64,000 nt of DNA from DASUBN01 sp036000105 (GCA_036000105.1 DASYGE010000009.1:62001-126000); one strand, 5' to 3'; positions 52,812 through 61,601 are shown, counted from the stretch's first letter. The notes: generated by a model from the sequence alone, not told the origin. Numbers and translations: made by a program.

Positions 52812-53423
52812 GTGAGCTTTCAAGAGTTGATCCATATCGCCGCGGTATCCGGCGGCATTCTGTACGTCATCACCTTCCTTCTGCTGGTCGCGCTCACCAT
52901 CATCGTGGACCGCACCTGGTATCTCGCCAAGATCGTGCGCCAGGGCGAACTCATCGCGGGCACTGTGCTTGAGATGGAAGACGTGGACCGCGATGTGCTC
53001 ATGGACCTCGCCGTCCGCACCGCCAAGTACCCCCAGGGTGCGGTGCTGGAAGTGGCGCTCAAGTATCCCGATGTGAAGGATCCGGTGCGTCTCGCTGACC
53101 TCATCGAGGAGACCATCATGTTGCAGGCGCCGCGCATCGACCGCAGCCTGTGGATGCTGGACACCATCGTGACGCTCGGACCGCTGTTGGGCCTCTTGGG
53201 CACCATCGTCGGCATCTTCGAGGCCTTCAAGGTGCTCGGCGCCGCCGACACGGCCCCCACCAAGGTGACCGGCGGCGTGGCCGAAGCCTTGATCGCGACC
53301 GCCGCGGGCCTGTTCGTCGCAATCTTGGGCCTGGTGTTCTTCAACGGCCTCAACAACCGCGTGCGTCTGATCATGCATCAGATGGAAGCCATCAAAGTGA
53401 TGCTGGTCAACCGGCTCACCTGA
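52812..53423 (+). CDS. exbB: MotA/TolQ/ExbB proton channel family protein
   Basis: This is the channel subunit that energises TonB. The GTG start at 52812 follows AGGAG by 8 bases. The 203-residue product has three membrane segments: about 13-35 (SGGILYVITFLLLVALTIIVD), 112-135 (LGPLLGLLGTIVGIFEAFK), and 150-178 (EALIATAAGLFVAILGLVFFN). The order exbB-exbD-tonB follows. It is a second TolQ-type protein besides TolQ at 3157, with the short ExbB size. Confidence 0.93.
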   Translation: MSFQELIHIAAVSGGILYVITFLLLVALTIIVDRTWYLAKIVRQGELIAGTVLEMEDVDRDVLMDLAVRTAKYPQGAVLEVALKYPDVKDPVRLADLIEETIMLQAPRIDRSLWMLDTIVTLGPLLGLLGTIVGIFEAFKVLGAADTAPTKVTGGVAEALIATAAGLFVAILGLVFFNGLNNRVRLIMHQMEAIKVMLVNRLT

Positions 53424-53496
53424 TAGCTCACCGCTTGAGGGTGTGGATAAACAACTTCAGTTGGGCGCCCTGTAAGGCGCCGAGGCAGGCTTTGCA

Positions 53497-53889
53497 ATGA
53501 AATCATTTGAAGCGAAGAAGGGCCGGATCGAGATCATCCCCATGATCGACATCATGTTCTTCCTGCTGGTGTTCTTCGTGATGATCACCTTGCGCATGAT
53601 CCCGGCCACGGGTATCGCCTCCAAGCTGCCTCGCAGCAGCACGGCGGTGAACATCGAACGGCCGAAGATCATCGTCAGTCTGCTCGCTGACGGCGAGATC
53701 GTGGTCGAAGACCAGAAGATGACTCCGGACCAGCTCACGTCCTATCTTCTGGGCCAAGACCCGGCGCATGCCAACGTGACGATCGCCGGCGCCAAAGAGG
53801 CGTCGCTGCAGTACCTCGTCATCGTGATGGATGCGTGCCGTTCCGCGGGCGTGACCGAGATCGGTATCGCCGCCAAGAACATCGACTAA
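53497..53889 (+). CDS. exbD: Biopolymer transport protein ExbD
   Basis: The ExbD/TolR-family partner of ExbB. One N-terminal membrane helix holds the essential Asp, D18 in IEIIPMIDIMFFLLVFFVM. The periplasmic domain includes KIIVSLLADGEIVVEDQKM. Length is 130 residues. It is 73 bp after exbB and 12 bp before tonB. Confidence 0.93.
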   Translation: MKSFEAKKGRIEIIPMIDIMFFLLVFFVMITLRMIPATGIASKLPRSSTAVNIERPKIIVSLLADGEIVVEDQKMTPDQLTSYLLGQDPAHANVTIAGAKEASLQYLVIVMDACRSAGVTEIGIAAKNID

Positions 53890-53901
53890 GAAGGCCCTAC
53901 C

Positions 53902-54546
53902 GTGGCACAGAAATACGTCTTCTCGGAAGGGCTGTTCACGGCCCAAAAGCTTCGCTCGCTGGGGGCGGCCGCCATACTCGAGGTCGTCATCGCCTTCAGT
54001 CTGGCCGGCATCCTCATCTGGCAGCAGCTGCACCCGACGGCAGAGCCGCCGCCGATCACCACGGCTTCGGTGACCATACCGCCGAACCCGCCGCCGCCGC
54101 CGCCACCGCCGCCGCATAACGTGCCGACGCCGCAGCCGCCGCAGCCGCAGCCCTTGAGCGAGGTGCCGCCGATCCCGACGCCGATCCCGACGCCGAACGC
54201 GGTGCCCGTGCAGCCGCCCTCGCCGCCGCCGATCCCGACGTCGAAGCCGGTGAACCAGGACACCCTGCTGGCCGAGTTCCAGGCGAGCATGAAGGCGGCC
54301 ATCGACGCAGCGAAGGTCTATCCGAAAGAGGCGATCCTCGCGGGTGAGACCGGCACCGTGACCGTCTCCTTCGACTTCGTCAACGGCGTGGTGAGCAACG
54401 TCAAGGTGGACAGGGGCAGCGGCTCCCGCGCCATCGACCGTTCCGCCATGACAGCCGTGATAAAAGCGGCCATGCCGGCCAAGCCGGCGGAGCTGGCGGG
54501 CATCAGCCACTTCGTGATCTTGCTGGATTACACCCTGGGCAACTAA
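53902..54546 (+). CDS. tonB: Energy transducer TonB
   Basis: The 214-residue product (GTG start at 53902) has one membrane helix (LGAAAILEVVIAFSLAGILIW), a proline-rich periplasm-spanning region with a ten-proline run and IPTPIPTPN repeats (about residues 50-118), and a C-terminal TonB domain with YPKEAILAGETGTVTVSFDF. It energises outer-membrane receptors; no receptor is encoded here. Intrinsic terminator follows. Confidence 0.93.
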   Translation: MAQKYVFSEGLFTAQKLRSLGAAAILEVVIAFSLAGILIWQQLHPTAEPPPITTASVTIPPNPPPPPPPPPHNVPTPQPPQPQPLSEVPPIPTPIPTPNAVPVQPPSPPPIPTSKPVNQDTLLAEFQASMKAAIDAAKVYPKEAILAGETGTVTVSFDFVNGVVSNVKVDRGSGSRAIDRSAMTAVIKAAMPAKPAELAGISHFVILLDYTLGN

Positions 54547-54570
54547 GCCCTGGTAGTAAGGCAAACGAAA

Positions 54571-54602
54571 GCCGGCCGCGCAAGCGGCCGGCTTTTTCTT
54601 TG
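54571..54602. terminator. Bidirectional intrinsic terminator between tonB and the metallo-hydrolase
   Basis: A 9-bp GC-rich stem GCCGGCCGC/GCGGCCGGC with a GCAA loop is followed by TTTTTCTTT on the plus strand. On the minus strand the stem is followed by TTTCGTTT, so it can serve both convergent genes. Confidence 0.9.
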
Positions 54603-54617
54603 TCTGTGAGCAGGCCC

Positions 54618-55445
54618 TTAGAAGTCTATCGTCTGGTCGACCTTCATCACGTCCAGCTTGGTCTTGAGGTGCCGGGCCTTGAGCGCCTTGGCGAACTCCG
54701 CCGGGGTGCCGGTCAGCACCGGGAAGGTGCCGTAATGCATGGGGATCACCGTCTTCGGGTGCACCATCTGTACCGCCAGGGCAGCGCCCGTGGGCCCCAT
54801 GGTGAAGTGGTCGCCGATGCAGGCCAGCATCACATCCACGTGGTGCATGTCGCCGATGAGCTTCATATCGCCGAATACATCGGTATCGCCCGTGTGATAG
54901 AAGGTCGGCCCGCCCTTGATGGCGATCACGAAGCCACCTGCCGGGCCGCCGCTGACCACCGTGGGCGCCGCGCCGCTGGCCGCCGGGGGCGACATGGTCG
55001 AGCCATGCACCGCCGGCACGAAGGTGATGTTCACTTCACCGTCCAGAAGGGTGAGGGTGCCGCCGAAGTGGCCGAGGGTGCCGAAGCCCGCCTGTTTGGC
55101 CGGGAAGCCCAAGTCCGCCACCATGGCCGAACCCAGGTCGAAATTGGCGACGAGCTGGGCGCCGGTGCGTTTGGCGATATCCACCGCATCACCCACGTGG
55201 TCGAAATGTCCGTGGGTCACGAGGATCAGGTCCGCCTTGTCGATGGCGGTGAGATCATCCTTGCCCTTGGGGTTGGCCGGGTTGGTGATCCAGGGATCGA
55301 TGAAGATCACATGGCCTTGCGGCGTCACGATCTTGAAAGCAGCATGGCCGTACCAGGTGAGGCTGGTGTGGCCGGCGGCCTGGGCCGCCGTCGCCAGCAT
55401 CAACATGGCGCCTGCCGCCAGAAGGATGGATAGCCTGCGCAGCAT
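54618..55445 (-). CDS. Exported metallo-beta-lactamase-fold metal-dependent hydrolase (UlaG-like)
   Basis: The 275-residue product has a Sec signal ending in ATAAQAAG and the MBL metal motif THGHFDHVGD (near residue 78). Start WYGHAAFKI and the final MHYGTFPVL are typical of the UPF0173/UlaG-type group. Catalytic use of substrate is unknown. Presence of a signal peptide is unusual for this family, whose members are mostly cytosolic. Confidence 0.85.
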   Translation of the reverse strand: MLRRLSILLAAGAMLMLATAAQAAGHTSLTWYGHAAFKIVTPQGHVIFIDPWITNPANPKGKDDLTAIDKADLILVTHGHFDHVGDAVDIAKRTGAQLVANFDLGSAMVADLGFPAKQAGFGTLGHFGGTLTLLDGEVNITFVPAVHGSTMSPPAASGAAPTVVSGGPAGGFVIAIKGGPTFYHTGDTDVFGDMKLIGDMHHVDVMLACIGDHFTMGPTGAALAVQMVHPKTVIPMHYGTFPVLTGTPAEFAKALKARHLKTKLDVMKVDQTIDF

Positions 55446-55539
55446 GGGATTCTCCTTTTGGGTATGAGACCGAGAGACTCAAGTCTAGGCGACTTTATTC
55501 CCCCTGTGGTTGACACCCTGCGGCACGACGTGGTCACTT

Positions 55540-55790
55540 AGGTGTGGCGATGGGCTCGCAGCACTGCTGCGAGCGCCTGTACACGGGCGCATCGCATGCG
55601 ATGGGCGGGCGGCTGGATGCCGCCCTGGGCTGTGAGCGGAGCAGGATGCATAGCGATGCAGTACAGGCTGGATTTCCCGCGTAGCCAGGAGGCGCAGCGG
55701 GAAGCCGCCTGGAACCGCGCCATATTTGATCGGTGGGTGGTGAATCCTGCACCACAGACTGGCCCTTTAGCTTGATTTAGGCGTTCAGGA
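55540..55790. repeat. Hairpin cluster upstream of crcB
   Basis: Between the hydrolase and crcB lie at least four stems: GCTCGCAGC-ACT-GCTGCGAGC (55554-55574; perfect), the palindrome CATCGCATGCGATG (55590-55603), GGGCGGC-TGGAT-GCCGCCC (55607-55625), and TTCCCGC/GCGGGAA (55674-55680, 55697-55703). The remainder shows no coding frame. I looked for a fluoride riboswitch here and did not find one. Confidence 0.6.
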
Positions 55791-55803
55791 GGAGTCTTAC
55801 CTT

Positions 55804-56184
55804 ATGTGGAATTATGTCGCTGTCGCCCTGGGTGGCGTGGTGGGTTGTTGCGCGCGTTACGGCGTGAGCCAGGCCGTGCACAACTTCTATGGGCGCGGCA
55901 CTTTCCCGCTCGCCACCCTCATCATCAACGTATCCGGCTGTCTGCTCATGGGTTTCCTGTTCCAGCTCACCCTGGATAAGGCGAACGTGAGCTATTCCCT
56001 GCGGCTCGCCATCCTCACGGGTGTGCTGGGCGGGTTCACCACCTTCTCGGCCTTCGCCATGGAGACACTCCTCCTGGCAGAAGAGGGGGAGATGGGTTCC
56101 GCGGCGCTCTACATACTGATGTCGGTATCCATGGGGCTGCTCGCCGCTTATATAGGCGTCTGGTGCGCACGCAGCATCGTCTGA
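55804..56184 (+). CDS. crcB: Fluoride efflux channel CrcB (Fluc)
   Basis: The 126-residue product has four membrane helices typical of the dual-topology fluoride channel: GGVVGCCARYGVSQAV near residue 9, LATLIINVSGCLLMGFLFQL at about 38-57, and GVLGGFTTFSAFAMETLLL near 75, whose TTFSAF phenylalanine forms the pore 'Phe box'. Ribosome site AGGAGGAG is 11 bases upstream. The MFS gene follows 9 bp later. Confidence 0.95.
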   Translation: MWNYVAVALGGVVGCCARYGVSQAVHNFYGRGTFPLATLIINVSGCLLMGFLFQLTLDKANVSYSLRLAILTGVLGGFTTFSAFAMETLLLAEEGEMGSAALYILMSVSMGLLAAYIGVWCARSIV

Positions 56185-56193
56185 ACCGAACAG

Positions 56194-57378
56194 ATGCTTT
56201 CGATGGGGGTCGCATTGAATTCCGAGAAACAGAAAGCCCTGCGCTTCGTCGTAGGCTTAGGCATCGTCAGCCTGTTCGCGGACTTCACCTACGAAGGTGG
56301 ACGCAGCATCGTGGGGCCCTATCTCGCGGCCCTCGGTGCGGGCCCGGTGTTCGTGGGTGCGGTGGCGGGTGTGGGCGAGTTCCTGGGCTACGCCATACGT
56401 CTCTTCACCGGCCGCTATGTGGACAAGAGCCGCAAGCATTGGCTGGTGATGGGGCTGGGTTACACCGTCAATATGTTGTCGGTGCCGCTGCTGGCACTCG
56501 CCACCACGCCGCTCTTCGCCGGTCTCCTGGTGTTCACCGAGCGTCTCGGCAAGGGCGCGCGGGTCCCGGCGCGGGACGCCTTGCTCGCCCACGCCGGCCG
56601 TGAATTGGGCCATGGCAAGGCTTTCGGCCTGCATGAGTTCCTGGATCAGTTAGGCGCCATCCTGGGGCCGCTGCTCGCGGCGGCGGCGGTGGCTTACTCG
56701 GGATATCGCTTGGGCTTCGCAGTGCTTGCGCTGCCCGCGATGCTGGCGCTCTTCTTCCTGTGGCGTGCCCGGGGCCTCGATGCTGGGGATGAGCACAAGG
56801 AGAAGGATACCGGCCCGAAAAGTTTTGACCGGCGCTATGCCCTGTACCTCGCGTTCTCCGTGGTCTCGGTGCTGGGCTTCAGCCACTTCATCCTGGTGGC
56901 CTATCACCTGGGGCTCAACCATCTCCTGCGGCCCGCGCTCATCCCGCTCCTGTTCGGTTTCGCCATGGGCGTGGACGCCCTGGCGGCGCTCGCCGCCGGC
57001 TGGTTCTACGATCGCTACGGTCTCAAGGTCCTGGTCGCGCTACCGCTGCTGGCCTTGCCGGCCATGCCTTTGCTGTTCATGGGTACCACGCCCGCTGCTC
57101 TGTGGCTGGGTGCGGCATTCTGGGGGGCGGCCATGGGCGTACAGGAGAGCACGGTGCGGGCGGGCGTGGCGACCCTCACGCCCGCGCGACTGCGCGGCAC
57201 CGCCTATGGGTTCTTCGACACCGCTTTCGGCTTCGCCTGGCTGATAGGCAGCCTGCTCATGGGTGCGCTCTATGCACACAGTGTCATCTGGCTTACGGCG
57301 GTGGCCATGGCCTTCCAGATCGCAGCCCTGCCGCTGCTCTTCATGATCCTGAAGCAGCGTCCGGCAGACGCGACTTGA
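56194..57378 (+). CDS. Major facilitator superfamily transporter
   Basis: A 394-residue MFS protein of about 12 helices. The inter-helix motif is GRYVDKSRKHWLVMG after GYAIRLFTG, and the second half repeats it (FYDRYGLKVLVALPLL). It resembles the YfkF/YdgK-like uncharacterised group more than drug pumps, on general form only. Start may be 9 bases further in (ATG at 56203). Substrate unknown. Confidence 0.88.
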   Translation: MLSMGVALNSEKQKALRFVVGLGIVSLFADFTYEGGRSIVGPYLAALGAGPVFVGAVAGVGEFLGYAIRLFTGRYVDKSRKHWLVMGLGYTVNMLSVPLLALATTPLFAGLLVFTERLGKGARVPARDALLAHAGRELGHGKAFGLHEFLDQLGAILGPLLAAAAVAYSGYRLGFAVLALPAMLALFFLWRARGLDAGDEHKEKDTGPKSFDRRYALYLAFSVVSVLGFSHFILVAYHLGLNHLLRPALIPLLFGFAMGVDALAALAAGWFYDRYGLKVLVALPLLALPAMPLLFMGTTPAALWLGAAFWGAAMGVQESTVRAGVATLTPARLRGTAYGFFDTAFGFAWLIGSLLMGALYAHSVIWLTAVAMAFQIAALPLLFMILKQRPADAT

Positions 57379-57382
57379 AGCA

Positions 57383-57748
57383 TCACGGACAGGGTCTGCC
57401 GTTCCTGGGGCAGGGCTTCTCGGGTGCGGGCTTCCCAGGCTTGGGAGCGGGCGCACCCGGATGAGCGGGCGGCGGTTTCTTGATCGGTGGCGGAGGCACT
57501 GCAAACGGCATGCCCGGATAGAAGGGCCCTCCTATGGAAGGCCCATAGAAGTAGGCTGCGCCGGAGCCGGAGTAATAATCCGGCACCGGTGAGCCGCAGG
57601 GATCAGGATACTGGAGCTGATCCGACGCACAGGGCGGCGGCGCCAGGCTCATGGCGGCGGGAGCCGGTGCCGGCTGGGAAGCGCAGCCGCAGGCGAGCAG
57701 CATGAGCCCGTAGAGCACGGCCAGGTTCCTGCTTACCCTGATAGCCAT
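57383..57748 (-). CDS. Small Pro/Gly-rich hypothetical lipoprotein
   Basis: A 121-residue product from ATG 57748 (MAIRVSRNLAVLYGLML...), with a lipobox-like ACGC sequence near residues 19-22. The rest is a low-complexity Pro/Ala/Gly/Tyr stretch (GGPFYPGMPFAVPPPP, then KPGKPAPEKP) and ends with CPRNGRPCP. No family recognised. It ends 4 bp past the MFS stop on the opposite strand. Confidence 0.6.
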   Translation of the reverse strand: MAIRVSRNLAVLYGLMLLACGCASQPAPAPAAMSLAPPPCASDQLQYPDPCGSPVPDYYSGSGAAYFYGPSIGGPFYPGMPFAVPPPPIKKPPPAHPGAPAPKPGKPAPEKPCPRNGRPCP

Positions 57749-57833
57749 AGACTGTATGCCTTGAACGCATGGCCGCTGCCTATATATAGGCAGCAGAGCC
57801 GTTTCACCGATAATACTCCCCGAGGGAGGATGC

Positions 57834-58730
57834 ATGAGCCAGGATCCCAACACCAGCGTGCGCAAGGTCGCCCGCATCGTCACCAGCACCCGCACCCGCG
57901 AGGGCGGCGGTTTCATCGTGCACCGCCCGTTCCCCACCCAGACGCTCATGGATTTCGATCCCTTCCTGCTCCTGGACGAGATGGGCCCGGTGGATTACGC
58001 CCCGGGTGAAGCCGTGGGCGCGCCGGATCACCCGCACCGGGGTTTCGAGACCGTCACCTACGTGCTGGACGGCAAGATGCAGCACAAGGATTCCCACGGG
58101 CATGCGGGTTCCATCGGGCCCGGCGACGTACAGTGGATGACCGCCGGCGCCGGCGTGGTGCATTCCGAGATGCCGGAGGAGGCGTTCACCCGCAAGGGTG
58201 GCTTGATGCACGGCTTCCAGATATGGGTGAACCTGCCCCACAAGGACAAGATGATGAAGCCCCGCTACCAGGAACTGCCCGCGAGCAGCATCCCGGTGGC
58301 CATGAGTGCCGACGGCCGAGTGAAGGTCAAGATCGTCGCCGGTGAATCTCTAGGCAAGAGCGCCGCCATCGATACCATCACGCCCATCGCTTTCCTGCAT
58401 GTCACCCTGCAACCGGGCGGTAGCTTGCTACAGCCCTTGCCGGCCAGTTACACCGGCTTCGCATACATCATCTCCGGTGCAGGCGAGTTCGGAGCCGAGG
58501 GCAAGCAGGGCGGGGCGCATCAGATGGTGATCTTCGGTAACGAAGGTCAGAGCGTGCGCCTCGTGAACCCGGCGGATGCGAAAGAGCCGCTGGACCTGCT
58601 GTTGTTGGCAGGCGTGCCCATCAACGAGCCGGTGGTGCGGTATGGACCCTTCGTGATGAACACGGAAGGCGAGATACATCAGGCGATACGGGATTATCAG
58701 TCCGGCAAGATGGGGGAAATCGACTTTTAA
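57834..58730 (+). CDS. Pirin family protein
   Basis: The 298-residue bicupin has the pirin metal site in the N-terminal cupin: DHPHRGFETVTYVLDGKMQHKDSHGH, with His residues at about 62, 64 and 106 by pattern. PFLLLDEMGPVDYAPG is conserved. Pirins include quercetin dioxygenases and cofactor-like proteins; its role here is not known. Ribosome site GGGAGG precedes the ATG. Confidence 0.93.
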   Translation: MSQDPNTSVRKVARIVTSTRTREGGGFIVHRPFPTQTLMDFDPFLLLDEMGPVDYAPGEAVGAPDHPHRGFETVTYVLDGKMQHKDSHGHAGSIGPGDVQWMTAGAGVVHSEMPEEAFTRKGGLMHGFQIWVNLPHKDKMMKPRYQELPASSIPVAMSADGRVKVKIVAGESLGKSAAIDTITPIAFLHVTLQPGGSLLQPLPASYTGFAYIISGAGEFGAEGKQGGAHQMVIFGNEGQSVRLVNPADAKEPLDLLLLAGVPINEPVVRYGPFVMNTEGEIHQAIRDYQSGKMGEIDF

Positions 58731-58866
58731 AGTGTAACGACTCTTAGACCCTGTCTAACGGCGTCTGCGCCACCGTATCCCTGACCTATACTTCTTCAGG
58801 TCTGGGATGCGGCCAGACGGCGATCCGCATCTCCACTCCCATCCGCAAGCCGCCATGGAGAGATGG

Positions 58867-59826
58867 ATGTTTCCCGCGAACCCGTCCCAGCATCCCGTGT
58901 TCACCGCCTCCGTCCGCGTCGCGGCGTTGTTCCTCGCCGGTCTCATCCTCCAAGGCTGCCAGGGCAAGAGTGCGCCGACCGCTCCCCAGAAGATGTCTTC
59001 TTACATGAAGAGCTGTGCCGATAAAGGCGTGCCGCTGCCGCCGGTCTGGGGCGATCCTAACTGGGTGCAGAAAGATGACTTGCCCGCCGATAAAGTCTTC
59101 GATGCGGACGAGACCGAGTATCCCCATACCGAAGTCTGGACCTACATCAGCGATAAGCCGAAAGGCATCTGCTACGCCTTGCCGCGCAAGAAAGATGCCA
59201 CCACCATCGGCTCCCTCGGCATGATCTGCCAGGGCGAGAGCGGCTCCGCCTGCTTCTGGGATAACAAGCAGCCGGGTACCGACACTCTCATCGCGGCCAC
59301 AGCGGGTCTGGACCCGGCCACAGAGGCCGATGGCAGCAACCTCAAAGAGAAATGCGTGGATTGCCATCGCGGCGACAACGCTTTCCTGATCACGCCGAGC
59401 ACCTCATTGCAGCAGGAATATCCGGACCAGACCGTGAGTCCGGACGAGGAAGATGGCAGGCCCACGTCCATGATCAGCCCGCCATATAAACCCATATCCA
59501 CCTTGCCCACGCCGCGACCCGGGTGGATAAACGAAGTGAACCATGCTCCGGCACCGGCTCCGGCACCCAAATCCCCAGCAGGGGGCACGACGCCGGCGCC
59601 TCCGCCCAGCTCGACGACTCTGGCTGCGAGCGCGAACCTCTCCGGTGGCTGCACCTCCTGCCACGCCATCCCCAAGCTCACGGCGGGTTATTGCAGCCTG
59701 GCGGGGAAGATGATCAATAAACATCTAATGCCGCCGAGCGGCAGCACCGCGAGCCCGAAGATCGTCGCTGACATAGCGTCGCTCAAGCAGACCTGCAACG
59801 AACTGAAGCCGGGAGTGTGGCCGTAA
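58867..59826 (+). CDS. Lipoprotein with two CxxCH haem motifs, putative c-type cytochrome
   Basis: I chose ATG 58867 (GGAGAG just upstream); 58855 or 58807 are alternatives. The product, about 319 residues, has the lipobox LQGC. Two haem-binding motifs occur: CVDCH (in KEKCVDCHRGDNAF) and CTSCH (in SGGCTSCHAIPKL). Between them lies a Pro/Ala/Ser linker. The first half (about residues 35-140) reads like a separate domain, with CYALPRKKD and CQGESGSACFWDN Cys residues. Electron transfer is plausible; no partner enzyme is adjacent. Confidence 0.72.
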   Translation: MFPANPSQHPVFTASVRVAALFLAGLILQGCQGKSAPTAPQKMSSYMKSCADKGVPLPPVWGDPNWVQKDDLPADKVFDADETEYPHTEVWTYISDKPKGICYALPRKKDATTIGSLGMICQGESGSACFWDNKQPGTDTLIAATAGLDPATEADGSNLKEKCVDCHRGDNAFLITPSTSLQQEYPDQTVSPDEEDGRPTSMISPPYKPISTLPTPRPGWINEVNHAPAPAPAPKSPAGGTTPAPPPSSTTLAASANLSGGCTSCHAIPKLTAGYCSLAGKMINKHLMPPSGSTASPKIVADIASLKQTCNELKPGVWP

Positions 59827-59893
59827 GGGGTGCGTAGCCCGTAGAAAAGGGGCATCATCTCGGCGACCGTCCACTCACGCAGGAGACGCCGGG

Positions 59894-60598
59894 ATGCGAG
59901 TCCAGAACAAGAAGCCCAAGAGCCAGGCCCGTGTCGTGGTCTCCGAGAACGGACCCTATGTAGTCACCGGCAGCGTGCCCCTGGCCAAACAGACCATCGT
60001 CACGGACGGCGAAGGCGGCTCCGAGAGCTGGGAGCAGGGCAAGCGCTATACGGTGGAGGAGAGCTATTCCCTCTGCCGCTGCGGCAACTCTCGCAGCAAA
60101 CCCTTCTGCGACGGGTCTCATTCCTTACATCGGTTTGATGGCGCCGAGACCGCGAGCCGCGAACCCTATCTGAAACAGGCCGAGGCCACGGAGGGCCCGG
60201 ACATGCTGCTCACGGACGCCCAGGGCCTCTGCGCCTTCGGGCGCTTCTGCGATCCCAACGGCCAGGTCTGGAACCAGGTGGGCCATACCGCCAATCCCAC
60301 GGTGCGCGAGAACCTGGTCCGGCAGACGGGCAACTGCCCCGCGGGGCGTCTGGTGCTGTGGGATAAGAAGACCGGCGAGGCCATCGAGCCGAAGCTGCCG
60401 GTGTCCATCGGCATCATCGAGGATCCGGCGCAAGGCTGCAGCGGGCCGCTATGGATACGTGGGGGGATACAGATCGAGTCGGCGGATGGGTTTGAGTATG
60501 AGGTGCGGAACAGAGTGACGCTATGCAGGTGCGGGCAGTCGCAGAATAAGCCGTTTTGCGATGGGACCCACGCGGCGGTGAAGTTTAGGGATGAGTAG
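59894..60598 (+). CDS. Twin CDGSH iron-sulfur domain protein
   Basis: The 234-residue product has two CDGSH [2Fe-2S] motifs. One is near residue 58 (CRCGNSRSKPFCDGSH) and one near the C-terminus (CRCGQSQNKPFCDGTH), each with the C-x-C-x2-S-x3-P-x-C-D-G-S/T-H pattern. The middle (LLTDAQGLCAFGRFCDPNG and GNCPAGRLVLWD) carries extra conserved-looking Cys and may hold another Fe-S or metal site. Two-CDGSH forms are typical of bacteria. Exact role unknown. Confidence 0.9.
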   Translation: MRVQNKKPKSQARVVVSENGPYVVTGSVPLAKQTIVTDGEGGSESWEQGKRYTVEESYSLCRCGNSRSKPFCDGSHSLHRFDGAETASREPYLKQAEATEGPDMLLTDAQGLCAFGRFCDPNGQVWNQVGHTANPTVRENLVRQTGNCPAGRLVLWDKKTGEAIEPKLPVSIGIIEDPAQGCSGPLWIRGGIQIESADGFEYEVRNRVTLCRCGQSQNKPFCDGTHAAVKFRDE

Positions 60599-60607
60599 AG
60601 GGTAGCC

Positions 60608-61453
60608 ATGCAAAGGATTGTGCTTCTGGTAGGTTTTCTGATTCTCTCTGGTACAGCCTGGTGTTCACAGATGCCAACACCAGTTAAAGGGATGAGCACC
60701 CGCGATCAACAACAATCTGCTGCTGAACAAAACCGAGAAACCAAAACTGATCAACGCGGCACCAATGAATATCCGTTGGTAATCAAACTGACAAATACCG
60801 GAAAAACTGATGCTGAGACCCAGCAGGAGAGAAATGATATAAAAGACAATGCGACGGTAAATGGGATAGTAGCAATCTCTACTCTTATCCTCGCCGCTTT
60901 CACTATCGTTCTTGCTATTACTGGCATTTGCCAAGCCCGTATAAGTAGTAATACCACCAAACAAGAATTAAGGGCTTATCTTTCTGCTGACGAGAATCCC
61001 GACAGAGATAATAGGGATTACAGTATTAATACCAATACGCATCGCGCATCCGCGCTCCTTTGCATCACAAACTACGGCAAAACTCCGGCCTATGAGGTTT
61101 GTATGAAAGGGCGTATTGAATATATGCCCTTTAGCCGAGAAGAAGCTTTCAAATTCCCTGAATTTGAATATGGCCAACGCGTCATTGACCCAGGGCAACA
61201 GCATTTCTTACGCGTCAAAAGCGATAGTCTTTACGCGGATCTCTATAGGACCAAACCTAAATTCAGAAAGGACATCACTGAAATCAAGAACGATGAGAAA
61301 TGTTGGCATGTATTCGGCTTCGTGACCTATCGAGATACTTTCGGGGGCAGACACTACATCAAGTTTTGTTATTTACTCTCATGGGATAAAGGTCCCGACA
61401 ATAGTCCTGGCTGGTATACCCATCATTACGAAACAGACGATAAATTTAGCTAG
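60608..61453 (+). CDS. Low-GC orphan: exported or membrane protein of unknown function
   Basis: The 281-residue product has an N-terminal signal-like helix (IVLLVGFLILSGTAWC), a polar spacer, one clear membrane helix (about residues 80-108, GIVAISTLILAAFTIVLAITGI) and a C-terminal domain (RAYLSADENPDR, NYGKTPAYEV, FVTYRDTFGGRHYIKFC). The base composition is visibly AT-richer than any neighbour, with many AAA, GAT and TAT codons. It lies 9 bp after the CDGSH gene. No family recognised. Suggests recent transfer. Confidence 0.7.
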   Translation: MQRIVLLVGFLILSGTAWCSQMPTPVKGMSTRDQQQSAAEQNRETKTDQRGTNEYPLVIKLTNTGKTDAETQQERNDIKDNATVNGIVAISTLILAAFTIVLAITGICQARISSNTTKQELRAYLSADENPDRDNRDYSINTNTHRASALLCITNYGKTPAYEVCMKGRIEYMPFSREEAFKFPEFEYGQRVIDPGQQHFLRVKSDSLYADLYRTKPKFRKDITEIKNDEKCWHVFGFVTYRDTFGGRHYIKFCYLLSWDKGPDNSPGWYTHHYETDDKFS

Positions 61454-61480
61454 GCCAATATCCGAGTAAAAAGGGCACAT

Positions 61481-61501
61481 TCCCCTTAATCCGCAAGGGG
61501 A
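61481..61501 (+). terminator. Hairpin after the low-GC gene, possible weak terminator
   Basis: TCCCCTT and AAGGGGA pair (7 bp) around a 7-base loop, 28 bp past the stop. No T tract follows. The remainder of 61454-61600 is gene-free and AT-richer. Confidence 0.3.
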
Positions 61502-61601
61502 GGGTAGCCAACACGTCGAGGTTGTGATTCGATAGTTACTGTTAAGTGGATGGCTGTAACAAAAAATTCATGATCGGGGAGGGGGTAAAAAGTTAAGTGA
61601 G

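Noticed and set aside
55540..55803. Fluoride riboswitch upstream of crcB (GGCGATGGGCTCGC resembles its start)
   Set aside because: The downstream conserved segment and pseudoknot of the fluoride motif are missing; the bases instead form simple hairpins of the local repeat family.
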